Below are positions 12,614 through 14,757 of a stretch of 14,757 bases of DNA, piece after piece. Source of the DNA: JACRPI01 sp041671005. GTDB taxonomy: Archaea > Nanobdellota > Nanobdellia > Woesearchaeales > DSVV01. The translations under genes were made by a program, and so were the position numbers. A model generated the notes under the pieces. It did no database searches and was not told the origin of the DNA. It saw only the letters and a list, made by a program, of their open reading frames with translations. The stretch is from NCBI GenBank assembly GCA_041671005.1, contig JBAZCJ010000028.1, positions 1 to 14,757 of the forward strand, in the 5' to 3' direction. Position 1 is the stretch's first letter; each line of letters starts with the position of its first letter.

Positions 12614-14757
12614 CCCAGTCAAATCCACCCATTAACCAATCAGTTTCTACTAATTCTAGTCCTCCTGCATAAACATGACATGCTGTGTCAGCGAACATAC
12701 CATACCCTCCTTCAGGAACAGGACATAAATAAGGGGTAGCCATATAACATATATTCATAACAGCTATACCTACTTTAAATAATAAACTTACTTCCCATAC
12801 TCCACAAGTAAGAGTATAAATAATTCCTAATGCAAGAACTTCTGCATTTGCTAAAGCTGTATTTAATACCATTTGAAGTCCATGTAAAACTGGAGCTCCT
12901 CCTGCTGCAAGCCATACTGCTCCATCAAAATAAAGGCATTCTCTTTCTTTATATTGGACATCACAAATATCTGTTGGTAAACCTAGTTTTGCATTTTCTT
13001 CAAGGCATTTTGTGTACATACAATTAATTTGACGTTCTTTTCTTAAATTGTAAATAATTGCATCAATATATAAACAATTTGCTGCTGTATGGATACTTTT
13101 GTATGGATCCCAATCTGTCATTATTGTTAATGCAGGCCATCCTGATTCATCTGCTCTGTTTACTAAATCACTTGTTTCTCCATTATTATTTTGTTCATAA
13201 TAAGCAGGGGTTCCATATTCATCAGCACTTACTACTACTTTATTTATAATTCCGTCAAATCCTTCACATAGTTTTCCTGTATATACTATACAAATCCATT
13301 TCATTATAATTCCCCAATCAACGAAAGGTCCAGGAGGCCAAACATACTCGCTAATAAAAGCATGATATCCATTAGCAAATGTTTCATATGCTACTATGCC
13401 TTCATAAACAGGTGTTGCTACAAAAGATGCTGGTGGAACATATGCTGCTTCATATACAATCGCTGCAATTGCGGTCAATATTAGTCTTACTCCTCCTAAA
13501 ACTGCATCGAGTTTTGCAAGTAATTGTCCAAGATTACATAGTATCCCTAATATTTGATTTGCTTTGACCCAACCATCAATCTTTTTTTGTTTGTCTGCAA
13601 TGCCCATCTTTTGCCATTCTATCTTTTGTGCAATGCTTTCTTCAATGCTTCCAAGGGGAGTGCCATACAATTCAACATCAATTGATACATTTTCAATCTC
13701 TGGATTCATGTAAACATTATCGCCATACTGCATTGTCATTGAGATTGTACAATCTTCTCTTAGAGAATATGTTCCGTTTGCAACTACTTGTTTTGGAATT
13801 GTTAATATTGCAATTGTTGATGTTTCACTTTGATCAATAAAATACATTGATGCATCTTCACATGATGCAGTTTTACTGACAATATGTGCTCCCGACGTCA
13901 TGGAAAATGTTAACGGAAGATACAAAGGATAATCAATATAGGACAATGTTAATTTATCAATTGGAGAAACATCTTCCATATACATTGTTACTAAATTTGG
14001 AGTTCCTGTTTGTTCAAGTTCACAAACAGAGATGTCAAGTTCGTCATCTGCAATGTTTCCTGCAAGGTCAGAAATTTCTATAGTTACATCTTCATCTTCA
14101 GAATATGATACTAAATCATTTACTGTAATAAAACAGGTAAACATTCCATCCATAATTTCTGAACATTCTTCTGTAATAGGATCATTTGAAGTTCTTACAT
14201 CTTCCCCGTAAAATGTTGCATATAATTCATCACTGTCATCTGTTGCATTGATTTCAATTATTAAAGAATCACTGCCTGTTGGACAATCTAATGATCGGGT
14301 CATTGATATAATTTCAGGTTCTTCTGAATCAATTTGTATTTCAGTATCATATTGCTCCATAGTATTGCCTGCATCATCTTCTGCATCAATATATAATGTT
14401 GAGGATGATGTTCCAGAATAACTCATACTGAAATTCCACACGCAAGACCAATATGCACCATTTTCCCAACAGGATGTTGCATCCATTTTATTTAAATTAG
14501 CTAAACTAAACGTTAAATATGCATTGCCTAAAGAAAATGCAGAACCTGTTGGATCAAAATCTGCATAAACACTATTTGTACCGTCTTTTAAATATAATTC
14601 ATCTCCTCCTTCTTCATTATACATTTGGATAATTGTTGGTGCTGTTTCATCTTTTGTAAGTGTATATGTTGGAGAATATACTTCTTCATTTCCTTCAGTA
14701 TCTGTTGCAAAAAATGTAAGTGTTACTGCTCCAGTAACCTGTTCAATGTACAAATTT
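12564..14757 (-). CDS. Large secreted surface protein with Ig-like repeats (5' end outside window)
   Basis: The frame is open to the right edge, so the N-terminus is missing; the TTG near 14753 should not be taken as a start. About 730 residues are visible. The first 245 hold Ig-like beta-sandwich repeats with the linker DETAPTII or SEEPEII and the closing motif DxAGN (DDAGNT, DLAGNI). A further beta-rich domain follows (about 250-365). The C-terminal half (370-729) is helical with long hydrophobic stretches (near ILGILCNLGQLL and ALGIIYTLTCGVWEV) and many Cys, 21 in the visible part, including CMYTKCLEE. It is probably exported and attached to the cell surface, perhaps by the hydrophobic C-terminal region. 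The adhesion or structural role is inferred from architecture. Its last 50 bp are duplicated beyond the MNT-HEPN genes. Confidence 0.88.
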   Translation of the reverse strand, partial: NLYIEQVTGAVTLTFFATDTEGNEEVYSPTYTLTKDETAPTIIQMYNEEGGDELYLKDGTNSVYADFDPTGSAFSLGNAYLTFSLANLNKMDATSCWENGAYWSCVWNFSMSYSGTSSSTLYIDAEDDAGNTMEQYDTEIQIDSEEPEIISMTRSLDCPTGSDSLIIEINATDDSDELYATFYGEDVRTSNDPITEECSEIMDGMFTCFITVNDLVSYSEDEDVTIEISDLAGNIADDELDISVCELEQTGTPNLVTMYMEDVSPIDKLTLSYIDYPLYLPLTFSMTSGAHIVSKTASCEDASMYFIDQSETSTIAILTIPKQVVANGTYSLREDCTISMTMQYGDNVYMNPEIENVSIDVELYGTPLGSIEESIAQKIEWQKMGIADKQKKIDGWVKANQILGILCNLGQLLAKLDAVLGGVRLILTAIAAIVYEAAYVPPASFVATPVYEGIVAYETFANGYHAFISEYVWPPGPFVDWGIIMKWICIVYTGKLCEGFDGIINKVVVSADEYGTPAYYEQNNNGETSDLVNRADESGWPALTIMTDWDPYKSIHTAANCLYIDAIIYNLRKERQINCMYTKCLEENAKLGLPTDICDVQYKERECLYFDGAVWLAAGGAPVLHGLQMVLNTALANAEVLALGIIYTLTCGVWEVSLLFKVGIAVMNICYMATPYLCPVPEGGYGMFADTACHVYAGGLELVETDWLMGGFDWDFQANLEGTDYCVGYE

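Noticed and set aside
12830..14083. Several Leu/His-rich plus-strand frames opposite the surface protein
   Set aside because: The sense frame codes for Ig-like repeats with clear protein logic; the antisense frames are Leu-rich shadows without start signals.
14751..14753. TTG as the start of the surface protein
   Set aside because: The frame is open to the window edge and the first residues are already inside an Ig-like repeat, so the real start lies outside.
1..14757. CRISPR array, tRNA or rRNA genes
   Set aside because: No regularly spaced repeats and no tRNA- or rRNA-like sequence were seen in the short intergenic regions. Small RNAs without a known motif cannot be excluded by eye.

Overview
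The window is AT-rich, gene-dense archaeal chromosome. Three genes place it in Archaea: ribosomal protein eS6, translation initiation factor aIF2 gamma, and a DRG-type GTPase with a TGS domain. A NurA-like nuclease fits this. The compact genes, many small membrane or secreted proteins of unknown function, a long Ig-repeat surface protein and a divergent aIF2 gamma suggest a DPANN-type lineage (Woesearchaeota/Pacearchaeota-like). The lineage is an inference; the domain is well supported. No gene-free stretch exceeds about 120 bases.

Layout. (1) 42-764 (-) is an unrecognised 240-aa protein. (2) 882-2900 (+) is a likely operon of lemA, the membrane zinc protease htpX and an RBBP9/YdeN-type serine hydrolase. 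(3) 2908-3925 holds a divergent pair, cytidine deaminase (-) and GNAT acetyltransferase (+), sharing a palindromic TATA region. (4) 4016-5679 (-) holds a MarC-family protein, a five-helix membrane protein and a secreted Cys-containing protein with a carboxypeptidase-regulatory-like fold. (5) 5794-7281 (+) holds a stand-alone TctA/DUF112 permease and a small two-helix protein. (6) 7296-11498 (-) is the informational block: nurA-like, eS6, aIF2 gamma (coupled by an ATGA overlap), a 66-aa membrane protein and the DRG GTPase. (7) 11586-12514 (-) is a two-gene MNT-HEPN (nucleotidyltransferase plus HEPN) module. (8) 12564 to the right edge (-) is a large surface protein, cut by the window edge.

The most interesting structure is at 11531-12613. 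The last 50 bp of the surface-protein gene (12564-12613) recur at 11531-11580 with three mismatches, in the same orientation, just beyond the HEPN stop codon. The MNT-HEPN module, with its own promoter, is therefore bracketed by direct repeats of its neighbour's 3' end. This looks like a cassette inserted at, and regenerating, a gene end, although no integrase is present. A 16-bp perfect palindrome covers the predicted leaderless start of the MNT gene and is a good candidate autoregulatory operator, because the MNT protein carries an N-terminal winged helix. The HEPN partner has Tyr where the catalytic His of the RNase motif would be.

At least nine genes have a TATA-like element about 26 nt upstream of the start codon, the spacing expected for leaderless mRNAs. 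lemA, eS6, aIF2 gamma and the 66-aa gene have GGTG/GAGG-type Shine-Dalgarno sequences instead. The aIF2 gamma lacks the four-Cys zinc knuckle usual in archaeal homologues.
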